From Schizophyllum amplum (taxonomy: Eukaryota > Basidiomycota > Agaricomycetes > Agaricales > Schizophyllaceae): DNA of 58,509 bases. The DNA lies in assembly GCA_007026445.1 (NCBI GenBank), contig VDMD01000136.1, forward strand, positions 1 through 58,509. The letters run 5' to 3'. Both the position numbers and the translations under genes were made by a program. Every line of letters begins with the position of its first letter. Within the stretch, counting starts at the first letter, position 1. The notes beneath the pieces are model-generated. The model did no database searches and had not been told where the DNA came from. It saw only the letters and a program-made list of their open reading frames with translations. This document shows positions 46,457 to 58,272 of this stretch, in pieces.

Positions 46457-48127
46457 GGGCAGCGGGGGCTGGCCAAGAGCGTCGGGGTACTTCATATATG
46501 TGGGGTCACGGCGCCCATGAACCAAGGAGATCGATTACTGGCCTCATTCCTACTATCGGATAGCTCCCTCGGACACGCGTGTTGTTGCGATCCGTAGAAG
46601 GTGTGTGACCCGGGTCGTCGAACGATAGATATTCAAGTCAATGAGATTGAGTTAAGCTTCGAGAGAATTGCTGCATATGTGTTGAAACTGTAGCCATAGT
46701 CATACCGGCAGCCGCATTAATTTCTGATCTTGGGTCCGCGTCTAAGCGCCAGCAATTTGACCCATGGTGGACAGCTGTAAGGCCAGGTCAAGATCATTCC
46801 ATTTCCTGCAAAGACAGGTTACACAATCCTGCATGTTGAGCGACCGTGAGATATGAAGAAGGAAATAAAAGTCGGCGAGCTTCATTAGCGCTGCTTGTAG
46901 CCTGGTGACCAAGTCCTCCGCTTGTCATGGGAGGACTCCGGTCTACGCTGCTTGGCCCGCCATGGTGGTTGAAAGTCGGCACCGCCACCATCAAGAAAGG
47001 TGACACAGCCACAGGTAAAACGGATATATCAATCGCGTGCGTCTCCATTTGGCTGCATCTCCTTCCGTCGTTGTCCTTGTCTGCAACCACCATCCCGCCT
47101 AGGCGTGCTTGCACCGACGGGCTCCCGCCAGATAAGTATCGTGAATTCTTCCTCAGAGCCTGCAGCTAACAGTGAAATTATATCGACATCAACCTTGCGC
47201 TACCTTCAATCCTGGCGTTTTCGGCGTTGCGATTCAACGGCACGCTCTCTTCACTCTTCCCTCCCCATTCCATCGCAAGAACAATACGCTGACACTACTT
47301 GACTGCCATTACCACCCGCCAAACGCGTTGCGGACGGCCCATGCCAGGTACACGTATTGACCGAGCTCGATGGGATTGTCCAAAAGCATGCGTTCGAGTT
47401 GGCTCAAACGTGGTTGCCTGCACTTCGGCTGGGACATCTGGCTGGCTGGTGGACGGCTTCCGCGGGCGAGTATGGGGTCTGACCCTCTAGGCGCCCATGG
47501 CTGGGACTGGCTGGATTTCAGACCTCAACGTCAAAGCGGAAGGGTTGCCAATGGTCCCGGGGCGTTCAAAGATGAGTTGGGAACGAGATCAGATATGCAC
47601 CTTGGGCTAAGCGTGCCTCTGACAGCGCCGGTACACCAATCACACCGGCCACTCTCCATCCCTCACTCCCCTTGCATCTGTCGATGCGGAAGCGGAGGAC
47701 GGAAGGACGGTGGTCGGGCCACCATCATCTCTCCTTTTCTCATAGCAAACTCTTCCACTCTCCTGGTATTTGGCTGGACCTGGGCCTGAGCCTGCGCTCG
47801 CCTGCAGCCAAAACCTGCTTGCCTTCAACCCAGCTTCAATCCTGCCCTCTTCAGCGCTTGAACTCAAATGTGACATGAGTTCATGAACGCGTTTCCAAAG
47901 CAAAGGCTACATAAAGCGGCAAAGTTCAGACAGGCTGATGTCGCAATGGAACGACATGCCGAACGAGTACCGGAAGAGCTCAAGTGACATGTTCTCACTG
48001 GGAACATCGCCTTTCACGGTATCGGTGCGCAGACAGTTCCCCATTCTGACATACATCTGACCCGTCGTTCAACAATAATTTATCATATTACAGTACACAT
48101 TGCGTTGAACACCTTCTCGCCGAGCCT
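46457..48127. other. non-coding stretch of right arm
   Basis: I see no gene. It includes the dispersed repeat copy on the minus strand (about 46965-47110), homologous to 37741-37900, and sequence matching the left arm around its hairpin but without the hairpin. Confidence 0.5.
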
Positions 48128-48450
48128 TCAGCCCGTCTCGCAGACGAGGACGTTGCTGGCGTTGAAGTGGCACACTGAAAGGGGAATTGTGAGTAGCAAT
48201 ACTTCGAGGGTGCTTGAAGCAAGCCTTACCTCCCTCTGCGGTGCCGTCGCCGCTCTTGAAGGCGCAGCTGTGGCCTTCGCCGTAATCATTGCTGCCATTG
48301 CAAGCATCGACTGGAGGGCCGTGTCAGTACAAGCGTTACTTCGTTGCAGAGATGGAACTGACCAGGGTTGTCGGCGAGAAGCGCGGCGGCGGACGCCTGC
48401 CCGACCACGAACGAAAGAGCGGCGATGGCGAGGACAGCGAACTTGTACAT
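48128..48450 (-). CDS. Small secreted cysteine-containing protein C
   Basis: Exons on the minus strand are 48363-48450, 48230-48310 and 48128-48174, 71 aa. Signal peptide MYKFAVLAIAALSFVVGQAS, mature VDACNGSNDYGEGHSCAFKS, DGTAEG and VCHFNASNVLVCETG. It is the inverted-arm counterpart of gene B, with only a few residue differences (Gly to Asp before GTAEG, final Ser to Gly). All splice sites and the four cysteines are kept, so selection for function is likely. Confidence 0.86.
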
Positions 48451-48531
48451 GGTGAGTGATGAGGTGGAGGGTCTTGAGTGGCTGGTAGGTAGCTGGATGG
48501 TTCTGAGGAAAGAGCAGGTCAGCGTGGCAGG

Positions 48532-48539
48532 CTTATATA
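48532..48539 (-). promoter_or_regulatory. TATA box of secreted protein gene C
   Basis: TATATAAG on the minus strand about 90 bp before the start codon at 48450, in the same position as in gene B. Confidence 0.6.
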
Positions 48540-49428
48540 GCACACCGAGATTTTTATGACGCAGGCTGTAGACTGGCCTTCGGTTAAAGCGCAAGATTTT
48601 GCAGTAAATGCAGGTCAATGACTCGCAGGAGACGGGTTGCAATTGCTCCACAGCGACAGCAGAAGGTTTGGAGCCTTTGCTATAGGCAAGTGAATGCACA
48701 GTCCTCGAAACCGAGAACCTAGAGTGAACGCCACTATGAATGAAGACACGCACCCCCGTCAGCGCATCAGCGGGCGCATCGACGATGCTCCCAGCTCAGG
48801 TCCGAGGGTGGAGTGGCCCATCCTTTCATCGTCGATACAAATTCAGAGATGTGAGCGACAGATGAGCTGTGGCAATCGAAGAGAGTGGCGTAGAACGGCT
48901 ACTACGTGGGCCAATTTTGCCGTTCGAGTCTTCGACAAGCTGCTTCGAATACAGATCGTCACAAAGCGCAGCCCTTTGAGACGAGACAGCGTCTCGCTGC
49001 AAGGCGGAGCCTTCTATACACGCCAATATACAGTTGATGAAACGAATCTATCTGCTTGATATTAGTAGCCAACAGCCGTGATTAACCCTGATCGATGTTG
49101 CAAGTAGACTCGCTCACCTTCATTTACTTACAAGCTATGCGACACCCTCCTCACCCTTATGGATCCACTCGCCCACCCATGTATTCCCGCAGCCCCACAG
49201 GACTCCACGAGACAGAGGGGCATCCCCACGAAACGCTTGCCACACAGCCTATGCTTCTCAATCTCGGAAGTCCTCCGCTACACAGGAAACACCCCAGGGT
49301 ATACGGTAGCAGCTCCCGCACGCAGAGGCCATGCAACTTGTACTATAGCCGCACTACCGCATCAGAGCCCCAAAGTCCTGTGGTAACGCGATCGGACTCA
49401 CCGAGATGACGGACTCACATCAACTTCG

Positions 49429-49436
49429 TATAAAAG
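49429..49436 (+). promoter_or_regulatory. TATA box of secreted protein gene D
   Basis: TATAAAAG, 93 bp before the ATG at 49522. Confidence 0.6.
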
Positions 49437-49521
49437 CATCCTCCCTTTTCTTCGGAACCTCAGCAAGCACCCTACCGCAGCACTCACAACAGCAACTCAT
49501 CCCTACTTCACACCTACAACA

Positions 49522-49841
49522 ATGTACAAGTTCGCCATTCTTGCCATTGCCGCCCTGTCTTTCGTCGTCGGGCAGGCGTCCGCAGCGACCCTCCTCGCTG
49601 ACAACCCTGGTAAGCCAGACCTTCACATCGTCGCATTCATCACGACTTACGTGCCTAACAGTCGACGCCTGCAACGGCAGCAACCACTACGGCGAGGGCC
49701 ATGACTGCGCCTTCAAGAGCGCCGATGGTACGGCGGAGGGCAGTGAGTCTAGAGCAGCTCGCGCGCGCTGTGCCCGACGCTGACAACGTTTCAGTCTGCC
49801 ACAAGGACGGCAGTGGCGTGCTCGTCTGCGTGCCCAACTGA
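49522..49841 (+). CDS. Small secreted cysteine-containing protein D
   Basis: Exons 49522-49609, 49662-49742 and 49795-49841 encode 71 aa: signal peptide MYKFAILAIAALSFVVGQAS, VDACNGSNHYGEGHDCAFKS, DGTAEG, CHKDGSGVLVCVPN. Counterpart of gene A in the other arm, sharing its His-Tyr and CVPN features. Four cysteines and intron phases are kept. Pairwise relation (A with D, B with C) shows that two different paralogs already existed before the arms were duplicated. Confidence 0.87.
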
Positions 49842-50461
49842 GAGGATACTAGGCATGGTGACCCTGTACCGTTCTTGTAAACTTATTCTTCTGAACATCG
49901 ATACTGCGTATCTTCGCTTCCTGAGTGATGGAGACGCGGCACGTTTCTTCATTCGCAGTAGATGAGACTACAACGTGTACTCGTGTCGACGACAAGCGGT
50001 AGGGAACTGAAATGCTCGTGTTGAAAGGCGTTGCGGGCGGACTAGACATACCTCTTTGAACGAAGCATGCAGTCCTCGCGAATGTCAGATCTTCGTGTCC
50101 GCTCGCCTGGTGTCGCATTCTGGTCAGAGCAGCAGCACGCACCTCCGTCATCGTGCCCGTTGAAGGAAGCACACGCAAATCATTTCTGGGTAAAAATCGC
50201 CAGTGACATTGCCCAAGTACGATGTGAGGGCATCGTGCCCGGCCAGCGTTGGAGCCAGCGCGGGAGGACGAGCGGGCGTTGGAGCCAGCGACTCGGGTGG
50301 CGTTGGAGCCAGAGGGAGGGTGGGTGGCGTTGGAGCCAACGACGGTGGGGCGCGCAGTTGGATGCGCGCCCCCGACGGCATGTTGGAGCCTGCCTCGGAG
50401 GATGCGGTATTACAGGAGTACGGGTAGTGCTACATGGCTCGGGGAGCCTGATTATTTTTGT
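49842..50461. other. intergenic, outer end of right arm
   Basis: Spacer between gene D and the 3' end of HOM3. It contains the GTTGGAGCC mini-array at 50248-50340. No gene seen. Confidence 0.45.
50248..50340 (+). repeat. Short minisatellite (GTTGGAGCC units)
   Basis: GTTGGAGCC begins at 50248, 50278, 50302 and 50329, spaced 30, 24 and 27 bp, with GC-rich variable filler. The left arm (reverse, about 34197-34270) has only two clear related words, so the array expanded after the arms separated. Confidence 0.65.
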
Positions 50462-52592
50462 TTAAAAGAGCCAGGGGCCTGTACGAGACGTGAGTGGGAG
50501 ACGGCGGAGGATAAGGGTGAAGAGAACGTACCTGCGGCCGGCTCCGGCGTGATGTTGAGGCAGCTCTGGTGAATGAGGTTGAGCGCCTTGATAGCGTCGT
50601 GCGCGTCGATGACACATGAGATGTTGATCTCGCTCGCGCCCTGGCTTATCATCTCGATGTTGACATTGCCCTGCGCCAGCGTCGTGAACATCCGGCCGGC
50701 TATGCCGACCATATTGCGCATCTGCTTGCCGACGAGGGAGAGGATGGCCATTTCAGGATGGACTGAGACCTGCGCCCTTGTCAGTCGGCAGAAAAACAAT
50801 ATCGCATTTGGATACTTACAGTGCCGCTCTTCCTGAGCTCCGTCACCAGGCGGTCGAGTAGCTTCTGCGCTAGCGAATCCTCGATGGCCATACTGACGTG
50901 CACCTCGCTAGTGCTGATGAGGTCGACAACGACGCCGAAGCGGTCAAGCGTGCTGAAGATGCCCGCGAGGAAACCGTGGCTGACGCTCTTCCGGTTCGAG
51001 TTGACGTTTAGCACGACAATCTTCTCCTTAATCGTGACTGCCGTGGGCATCTTGCGATGATGGTGCGCCTCCGCCATAAGCGACAGGTTTTCCAGCATCG
51101 TTAGCGATGCTGGCTCCGGCACGGTTCCACCGGTCTCTTCCACCTGGACCGCGTCTGCGTCGTGGTCGGGGAAGATGACCGTCCCGCCGCCTTGTGGATT
51201 ATCCACGTTCTTTATACGGATGGGAATTTTGCGGCGGATGACCTGCTCCATCGTGAAGGGGTGCACGACCTCGTGCCATAGTAGGTGAGCTCGGCGGCCT
51301 CGTCGGGAGATATGATAGACAGCAAGCGCGCGGTAGGTACTTTGCGCGGGTCGGCAGTGAATATTCCATCGACCTCCTTCCAGATTTGAAGCTCGGATGC
51401 TTCGAGGCCAACCGCGAGTAGCGCGGACAGAAGGTCGGTGTAACCGCGGCCAACCTGTTGCAATAACGAGCCAGGAACTGGCCCAAAGAAGCCTGAAGGC
51501 CGACATGAGAAAACGCATTCTATTTCGATGAGCAGGATCCGTACCGGTGACCACAGGTACGCGAGACCCGCATTGCCGTATGCGCTCGCCGAGAGCGACA
51601 GTCAGGTTGTCGTAGAAGCCCTGGTCCAGGGAGCCAGAGCCAAGAGCGTTATCGGAGTCGTCGACCTGGGGTACGATGTCATCCAAAGACACGTATTCTG
51701 CATCTATACCCTGTAGTGAATGGGTCAGAAGGGCATTGCGAGCTATGGCGAAAGAGTCTCGCCTGATCACGTAGCACTGCCGTCATGATTTTGCAGGCGA
51801 GGCGTTCCCCAAGGCCGACGATAGTGTCTCTTGAGCGTGGAGATACCTCGTCGATGATCTGCAAGTGCTTCAGTCAACCTTCTGGGAGAATTTAGAGTAC
51901 ACATACCTGCGCAGCTGACAGATAATGCAGTAACCAGTCGCAGTCTCGCTCGATCTCGTCCTCAAGCTGCCTACGAATATCCGGGTCCTGCACTGATGCT
52001 CTAGCTGCCTTGAGATGCTCTTGCCGGATGATATCGGCGGTGGCGTGGAAGTCCGGGGGCGGCGGAGTCATTGGTGTGAAGCCGCCGAATGACGTGGTAG
52101 GAGACCCATCGCGTGCAGAAGACCCATTACGCGCGCGGGGGCTGGATGGTGGGGAGGTGGATTGTGGGGGAGTAGTGGAGGAACCAAAGACACTCTTGGT
52201 GACAGGGGTCATGATGCCAGGAGTGTCGACGCTGCCATTGCGCTTGGGGCCTGAGGGGCCGCGTCGTAGGGCTTCCGACGCGGCTCTGAGAAGGAGGCTG
52301 GTCGTGCCGAGCGCTTTGGTCGAGCCCGAGCGTGCGGAGCATACTACAGCGACCTTATTATCGTCGACGTAGTTTCTGCACATCCGTCAATTTCTGTGTT
52401 CAAGAAACGTTGCAGTACGCACGCTACGATCTCCTGCGCGATCTTCACAGGGAACTTGCCTACACTTGTCCCTCCGAACTTCTGAACTAGCCATTTCGCG
52501 GATGGATCGATGCTGTTCTGGTGTAGATTCGGAGGAGTTCTTGGTGGCGACGAAGACGCGGAAGAAGCGCGCGAGGATGTCGGGGAGACCAT
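50462..52592 (-). CDS. HOM3: Aspartate kinase (HOM3)
   Basis: Catalyses ATP-dependent phosphorylation of aspartate, the first step to Thr, Met and Ile. Exons on the minus strand are 52423-52592, 51907-52375, 51763-51858, 51545-51710, 50820-51492, 50532-50769 and a short last one ending near 50462, about 609 aa. Seen: LVQKFGGTSVGKFPVK, VVCSARSGSTKALGTTS, a Ser/Pro-rich insert, LGERLACKIMTAVLRDQ, QQVGRGYTDLLSALL, EVDGIFTADPRKVPTA and HPFTMEQVIRRKIPIRIKN. Two ACT regulatory domains follow, with VLNVNSNRKSVSHGF and MAILSLVGKQMRNMVGIAG. The intron 51712-51762 uses a GC donor (CAG|GCGAGA). A missing G in the GG at 51276-51277 shifts the frame between LTYYG and HEVVHPF. The exact last exon is uncertain. 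Confidence 0.93.
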
Positions 52593-52904
52593 GGCAGGAG
52601 GAGAAGAAGGGGAAAAGTATAAGTAAAGAAATGTTATGAGTGCATAGGAGGAAGATGACTTGCTAATGGAAATTGAAATTCTGATCGTCGAGCAATTCGG
52701 CCGAACGAACGACGCACGTGACCGAGGTTGAACTTTCAGACTCCCCGCAAGAGAAAAATGTTGAGCCCCCAGAAGGGTGCATAACAGAGTGAAGATGCTA
52801 TTCATGTGTACGGTAGTATGTTGTGGGCAGGTACATAAACATCAGCGAGCATCAGACGAGCATCGAGTTCGTGCCACATATTCAAGAAGATCATTGTCGA
52901 AATC
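52593..52904. other. intergenic between HOM3 start and helicase end
   Basis: Contains the HOM3 5' UTR/promoter and the helicase 3' UTR. No other feature seen. Confidence 0.35.
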
Positions 52905-55900
52905 CTACTCATCCTCGCGGAAGACAGCAGGGGCATCGTCCACACTCTCGTCATCAGACAGATCCAGATCAGCGCCACCTTCCTCTTCCTGCGTTACAGT
53001 CGCCCCGCAACTGCTGCAACAAATCACGCGCCTGCTCTGCTGCGAGCCGGTTCATCCGCCCGTCGTAGCCCTCCGGTCCGGGCTCTAGCTCCTCATTCGG
53101 ATCCCATGAAATCGGAACGCCCCGCCACCCGCCTTTGTTGTGGACGTAGTTCATGAAGCCACGCCAATTATGTCGAAGGACAGGATCCTCGGGTTACCGA
53201 CGACGATGAGCATGGCTTGAGCACGCGTGATGGCAACTGAGCGCATGGTGATCAGCAAGACGTCTGAGCAGTAAAGTGGAAGGACTCACCATTGAATCGA
53301 CGAGGATTGGCTACGAAGCCGAGCATGCGACGTATGTCGGAGACCAGGAAGTCCTCATTACTGCGCACAGTAGATATAATAATCACGCGACGTTCCTGCA
53401 ATAAGGTCAGCTTCGACAACCAGGGACTATGAAGACAGGATATCAAGATTGCTGACCTGACCCTGGAATTGCTCAATGCTGCCCACAGTGATACCCCGCA
53501 ATCTCTCATCTCGGTCGACGAGACTAGCGATTTTCTGCGTTTGTGCATGGTACGGCGTGATGACACCGATGTCCTGCGGGCCTGTGAAACCATTTCAAGG
53601 TGAAAAGCTGCACAGCAGTGGGGAGTAGACAATTGACGCACGTAGCTGATGTCTTCTATCGCTCAGCAGCGAGCCGCAGTACTTTTTCACCAAAGACGCC
53701 TCTTCGGCGTTGAAGAAGGAGGGCGAGGATCTCTCACGCGCGTCGCGACCAATAACTGCGTGGAAGAGGATCGGGAAATTTCTCTTGGGAAGGATCTCCG
53801 ACCCCTCCATGCTGTGCGTCAGGATCGGGTCCGCGCTAGGGACGAGCTCGCCGTTGTAGAAGCGCCGATTGGAGTAGTCGAGCAAAGCTGGGTGCGAGCG
53901 GAAGCTCTTGATGAGCTTCATGATACTACAGACATGTAAGATTCGTATATGTTAAGAGTAGAATGAGAAGACCACTCACGTCACACCCTGCCACTGTTCA
54001 GATCGTAAACGTCTTGTTGTTCCATCAGTCGGCCCATGTAGCTCTCCTTCAGCCCCAACACGCTGGCGTAGTTCGAATGCACGATAGGTCCGAGCTGCTG
54101 CGGGTCTCCCGCCAGCACGACGTTCGTGTCCTTGTTCACCAGCGTTTTCAACGGGATCATCGCCGCCGGCTCCGTCGCCTGAGCGCACTCGTCGATGAAA
54201 ATCCAGTCGTAATGTCCGCCTCGGATTCCAGCCCCGCCGGAACCCGCGGATATACACGTGGACACGACGACGCGGTAGCTCGCCAACGCTCTGTAGGTGG
54301 AACCGCGAATACCGTGTTGTCGTTAATCATGCTGAAGCGCTTCAGCGCCGGCGGGAGGTCCGCGACCTTGCGTGAGTGAGTTCAGCCGAAGAGCTGCGTC
54401 GAGTCGAGCATCGCGGTGGTCAGCTTCTGGCAAGCCCGTCCGCGGCTGTATTGCTCGGCGCGCACGCGAGGATGCGCGCGTCGGGGTCGCGCAAAGAGCA
54501 GCTGATGGATCGCCTCAACGATGGTTGACGTCTTCCCCGTGCCCGGCGGGCCAAAGACGATGAGCGGCGGCGATCCGGGTGGCAGCCGCAGGATGGCCGC
54601 AATCGTGCGTAGCTGCTCCTCGTCGTCCGCAATGGCGCGGTTCACCGGCTGCACAGCATCCATCTGCGCCTCGGTGACAGGCTCGCGGGCTTTGACGTGC
54701 TGTGCAGCCGGGAAGAGAATGCGCATGGGCTTTTTTTATTGGCGAGCGCGTCGTGCATGCGCCGGTAGGAGAGCCGGTTGAGGACGAAGCGGACGTCGAA
54801 GTGCGCCCCGCGGTAGGTGCTGAATTCGTCAGGGAAGCGCAACTTGACAGCGTCGAGCATGACAGCGTGTACTCGGCCTTGGTACCACGGCGCGGTGAGT
54901 TCCCCCGTGCGGCGTATCTCGATGAAGTCACCGACGAGAACGCTAGGGCGACCCTCCGCCAGTCCTGCACCTTCAGCCTGAGAATATGTCAGTGATCTCA
55001 CGGACGAAGGGCGACGTCTCTTACTCGTAATTTGGATAATTCGCCTTAAGCTCCGCGCCCTGCAGCGCGTAGCTTTCCAGGTCCTGTCGTTGCCGCTCCT
55101 CCTCGATATGCAGCAGGACCTGGAAATATTCTCCGTATTCTCCCATCCAAATCGAGGCAAGAACTGAGTCTGTATAATTGAGACGGTCGCCCTCTCGGAT
55201 TGCCTCCTCTCTCCTCGCTTCCCATACACGGCTGCGATCAGCTCCTTCGGCGCGTCGAATCCCCCTAGACCGCGCTTCCATTCGGTTCTCGTCCAGACCG
55301 TCGGGCGCGTACTTGGCACAACAGCACCCTCGAAGAATCCCGCGGGCATCTGCCGACGCACGTACGGCGCAGAAGGACGAAGCTGCTCATGGTCCGCACG
55401 CGAACCGATCACAGCATGCACCTTCCTCGCAATGACGAAGGGCCTCCCACCAAGCATCGTATCGACGAAGCGCACGAACAAGGTGTCCTCGAAATTGCCG
55501 ACGTACGCTGGTGCAGTGTGAGGGTGATTGTCCTCGGTTGGCCCGTCTTCACAAATACGCCCATGCCTGGCAGTGCAGGAGAAACTACGCGACAATGCAT
55601 AGATAGTTCACAAGTGCCAAGAGAGATGAAGACAAACTGTTCGCCATGGGCATCCTTGCGGGCAGATGAACCCATCCACCACTTCAGGATCCTGATGCGG
55701 GATTCTTCGCCCGATGTTTTCTTGATGGTCAAGATGACGGTCGGGCTCTGACTGGCCTCTTCGAACTCGTCGACGACGCCAAAGTCAACACCCTCGCCTG
55801 GGGTAATCACCACATTATTCTTGTCCTCGTACAGAGCAGCCCGCGCAGCAGCGATGTCGTCCTGTATGTGCTGATGGCGATGCCGCTGCATTTGGGCGGC

Positions 55901-56247
55901 CGCGACCTCCGCCCCGCACGTCTCGCAGGCAGCTCGCACCGCAGGACGAGGACGAGGGGCGGGTGCAGCGCTAGTCTGTCGACGGCATAAAAAGGGTGTA
56001 CAAGTGAAGGCGCAGGATGGCGACGAACCGCCGCAGATTGAGCGCTGTTTTGCCGCTGCTGCTGCTGCTGAAGCAGTATTTGATGCTTCCTCCCCCGCTC
56101 GTGCGGTCTTAGATTCCCAAAGGGAAGGATAAGGCCACACGAGCACTTGGTGAGATCATGCCGGAAGCGACAGAGGTCGCCCGCAGTGCAACGTCCCTGA
56201 GGGAAGTTGACGCAGGATCCTGGGTATCGCGCAGGACCGAAGGGCAT
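52905..56247 (-). CDS. SDE3/MOV10-type RNA helicase with N-terminal CCCH finger (multiple apparent frameshifts)
   Basis: SF1 helicase of the Upf1-like group; SDE3/MOV10 relatives act in RNA silencing and RNP remodelling. From ATG 56247: CCCH finger CVNFPQGRCTAGDLCRFRH, then CETCGAEVAAAQMQRHRH, and PSVLVGDFIEI. Helicase motifs are Walker A VFGPPGTGKTSTIVEA, RILACAPSNTAAD, motif II FIDECAQATEPAAM, III LAGDPQQLGPIVHSNYA, SFRSHPALLDYSN, SIEQFQGQERRVIIISTVRS, and VI NVAITRAQAMLIVVGNP. At least six one-base shifts separate adjacent motifs. Examples: TTT near 54493-54495, CC near 54431-54432, and sites at about 54384, 54374, 54282 and 53165. One more, near a GGGG run at about 53002-53005, decides whether the protein ends at 52969 or in an acidic tail at 52905. 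Either a decaying gene or a region of poor consensus. Confidence 0.8.
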
Positions 56248-56813
56248 GGCGGTTGAAAGCAGCGTGCGCTACGCGTACGTGTTTACGAGATACACAGTCC
56301 GGGTCAGCGGTCAGGCAATTGAGTCGTGATAGCCGCCGCTTGATGATCCTAGCCTCACGGAAGGAGAGCGGAGGAGAAGGCCTTGAAGTGCTCCGAAAAG
56401 GCGCCCAAGAAAACTCAGGCGGCGTAAATGCAAAGTACACCTCCGGATTTTCCCGAGGGGTCTTTCAGGCTGTCCTGGCCGCAGGCCGTGCTACTTGACT
56501 CGTACTTGATAAGGAAGTAGGAGGACAAGAGGATCAGATCAAAAATTGGTATTTAAGCGCCCGCACGTGACACCTCTGAATACAGTACCTTCCTAATTCA
56601 GAATATAATTCTTTGCTGCTGCAGTGCTTGGGTACTACTTACCCAAGCAGGCCATATTCAGTCTAACACTATATCGTATGGTACACTTGAGTAAGAGTCG
56701 TAGTATGACCAGGGCTCACATACAGGAATGAACTGAATTTTACGACACGACACCGTCCATGCTCACGCCTTCGAGTTCGTCCGGCGCTTCCGACGTAGAC
56801 GGCAGGCTCAGAC
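56248..56813. other. intergenic, no gene seen
   Basis: Spacer between the helicase start and the 3' end of the CCDC6-like gene. No feature recognised. Confidence 0.4.
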
Positions 56814-58085
56814 TCACTCGTCGTTCTGTCGCCGAGTCGAGTTTAGGGTGCCCTCTGTCGACGCTGCTTCTCCTGCTATGACTGTGACTCCGGCTGATAT
56901 CTGCCAAGCTTCCCGTCTCCGCGACGCGACCGCGGAAGCGCTTGAGCTCCTCCTGCTAAGCGCAGGCGAACGCGAAGGATCGCGTTCGCGAGCAGGCAGA
57001 TAGGATGCTGTAGGCGATCCAAAAGAGCTCGACAATGAGGGCGGTGGTACCGACGGGTACGTGAGGCTTGAGCTCGCCGTGTTTGTCCCGGGGCCGGCGC
57101 CCCAGGTATGCGGCGCTGTGAAGGACGGCGGGCTCGTCATGTTCGTCGTCGTGCTCACAAAGCTTGCAGAGTTGGTGTGCAGAGGCGAAAACGCGTATGG
57201 AGATTCTGGAGAAGAAGGGGAATAGGACAGCGAAGTGGTACTTTCCGAGGACTGGTTCACCGGGCGGCGAATCTGAGACGCCGGACGGGGAATGGGGACA
57301 GCGGTAATCGTGCGCGTAGGGAGGTGGGGTTCGCTCCCTGTACATGGGCCGCGGGAGAAGGGGTACTGGATTTTCGACGATGGGTCGGTTGTGAATACGG
57401 ATCTGACGATGCCAGACCTATGAGGTTATCCACCGAGATCCCCAGCTGTGCACGCCGCGATTAGATAAACCTCGAGAAGTGGGGCATCGTCACTCACCCT
57501 ATTCCTGTGCTCAATGAGCTCCTCCCTGTAGATCTCGTTCAGACGCGAAACACGGATGAAATCGCGCTCGACATCGGCGAGTCGGTGCCGCAGCTGCTCG
57601 TTCTCTTGCCTCATAGCTTCCAGCATCGCATCTGCGCTGGGGCCCTGCCCGGACAGGAAAGACTGCGCGCCGAGGCTTCCGTTCGAGGACGGCCCGCGCC
57701 ACTGGCGGTCTGCTGCTGCGCGAGACGCAGCGCCGTGAGCTCGCGCATGAGCTTGTTGACGTGCGATTCAGATTCTGCCTCCAGCACATTCTCCAGGTCA
57801 ATTTTCTCCTCTCGAAGCTAAGAACTAGTCAATACGTCTGGCTCAGGGCGCAGGCGTGCGACGTACCCTCTCAAGTTTGCGCGACAGTGTATTGATGATG
57901 CGCTCCTCCTCGGCTTCATACGCATTAATGAGCTCTTCCTTGCTCGTGCGGTCCTCGTTTCCTGTAGAAAGACGACGAAGTGGCGGGGACATTGACATTG
58001 TAGAATGGTGGTCGGGAACAACGCGGGAAGGCATTTGAGACTCAGACTTAGTCAAGGGAGAGTCCAATTCCGGCGATCGTGGCAC
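56814..58085 (-). CDS. CCDC6-like coiled-coil protein (DUF2046 family)
   Basis: Three exons on the minus strand (57867-58085, 57498-57817, 56814-57445), about 390 aa. After a disordered start (MPRSPELDSPLTKSESQMPS) comes the family signature EELINAYEAEEERIINTLSR with KLERLREEKIDLENVLEAE, then SESHVNKLMRELTALRLAQQ. A second coil follows (EAMRQENEQLRHRLADVE, DFIRVSRLNEIYREELIEHR) and RLGISVDNLIGLASSDP. The tail is Ser/Pro-rich (STTSLSYSPSSPESPYAFSP). CCDC6 is a scaffold linked to DNA-damage signalling in animals; the fungal role is unstudied. Two one-base losses are needed to keep the frame: CC in GGGCCGTCC at about 57692-57693 and CCC in the ACCTCCCTACG region near 57325. With both, exon lengths fit exactly. 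Confidence 0.82.
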
Positions 58086-58272
58086 CCAATTTATGTAAAG
58101 TAACGGCGGCGGTGGCGTCTAGCACTCGAACGTTCTCAGTCTCTTGAGGCATGTGCGACGACGAGTAGCCCCTCGATACATGTCAAACAGTCCAGGGACC
58201 ACGCAGAATCAACAATAGAATCCAAAGCCGTAATGTACGCAGGTATCGGGAACAGAAACGAAGACCACGAGC

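Larger units (their letters stand above)
48451..49521. other. divergent promoter region between secreted protein genes C and D
   Basis: About 1.07 kb between head-to-head genes, the reverse counterpart of 34997-36230. Both TATA boxes are present; no other feature seen. Confidence 0.55.
46251..50319. repeat. Large inverted duplication, right arm
   Basis: Reverse counterpart of 34197-38675. Order from inside outward: GNAT 5' fragment, non-coding region with dispersed repeat, secreted protein gene C, divergent promoter region, gene D, and the GTTGGAG-rich outer end. It is a few hundred bp shorter than the left arm, partly because it lacks the 113 bp hairpin. Confidence 0.8.

Noticed and set aside
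50248..50340. CRISPR-like spaced repeats
   Set aside because: Only four 9-bp GC-rich words with irregular 24-30 bp spacing in a eukaryotic genome; it is a minisatellite.
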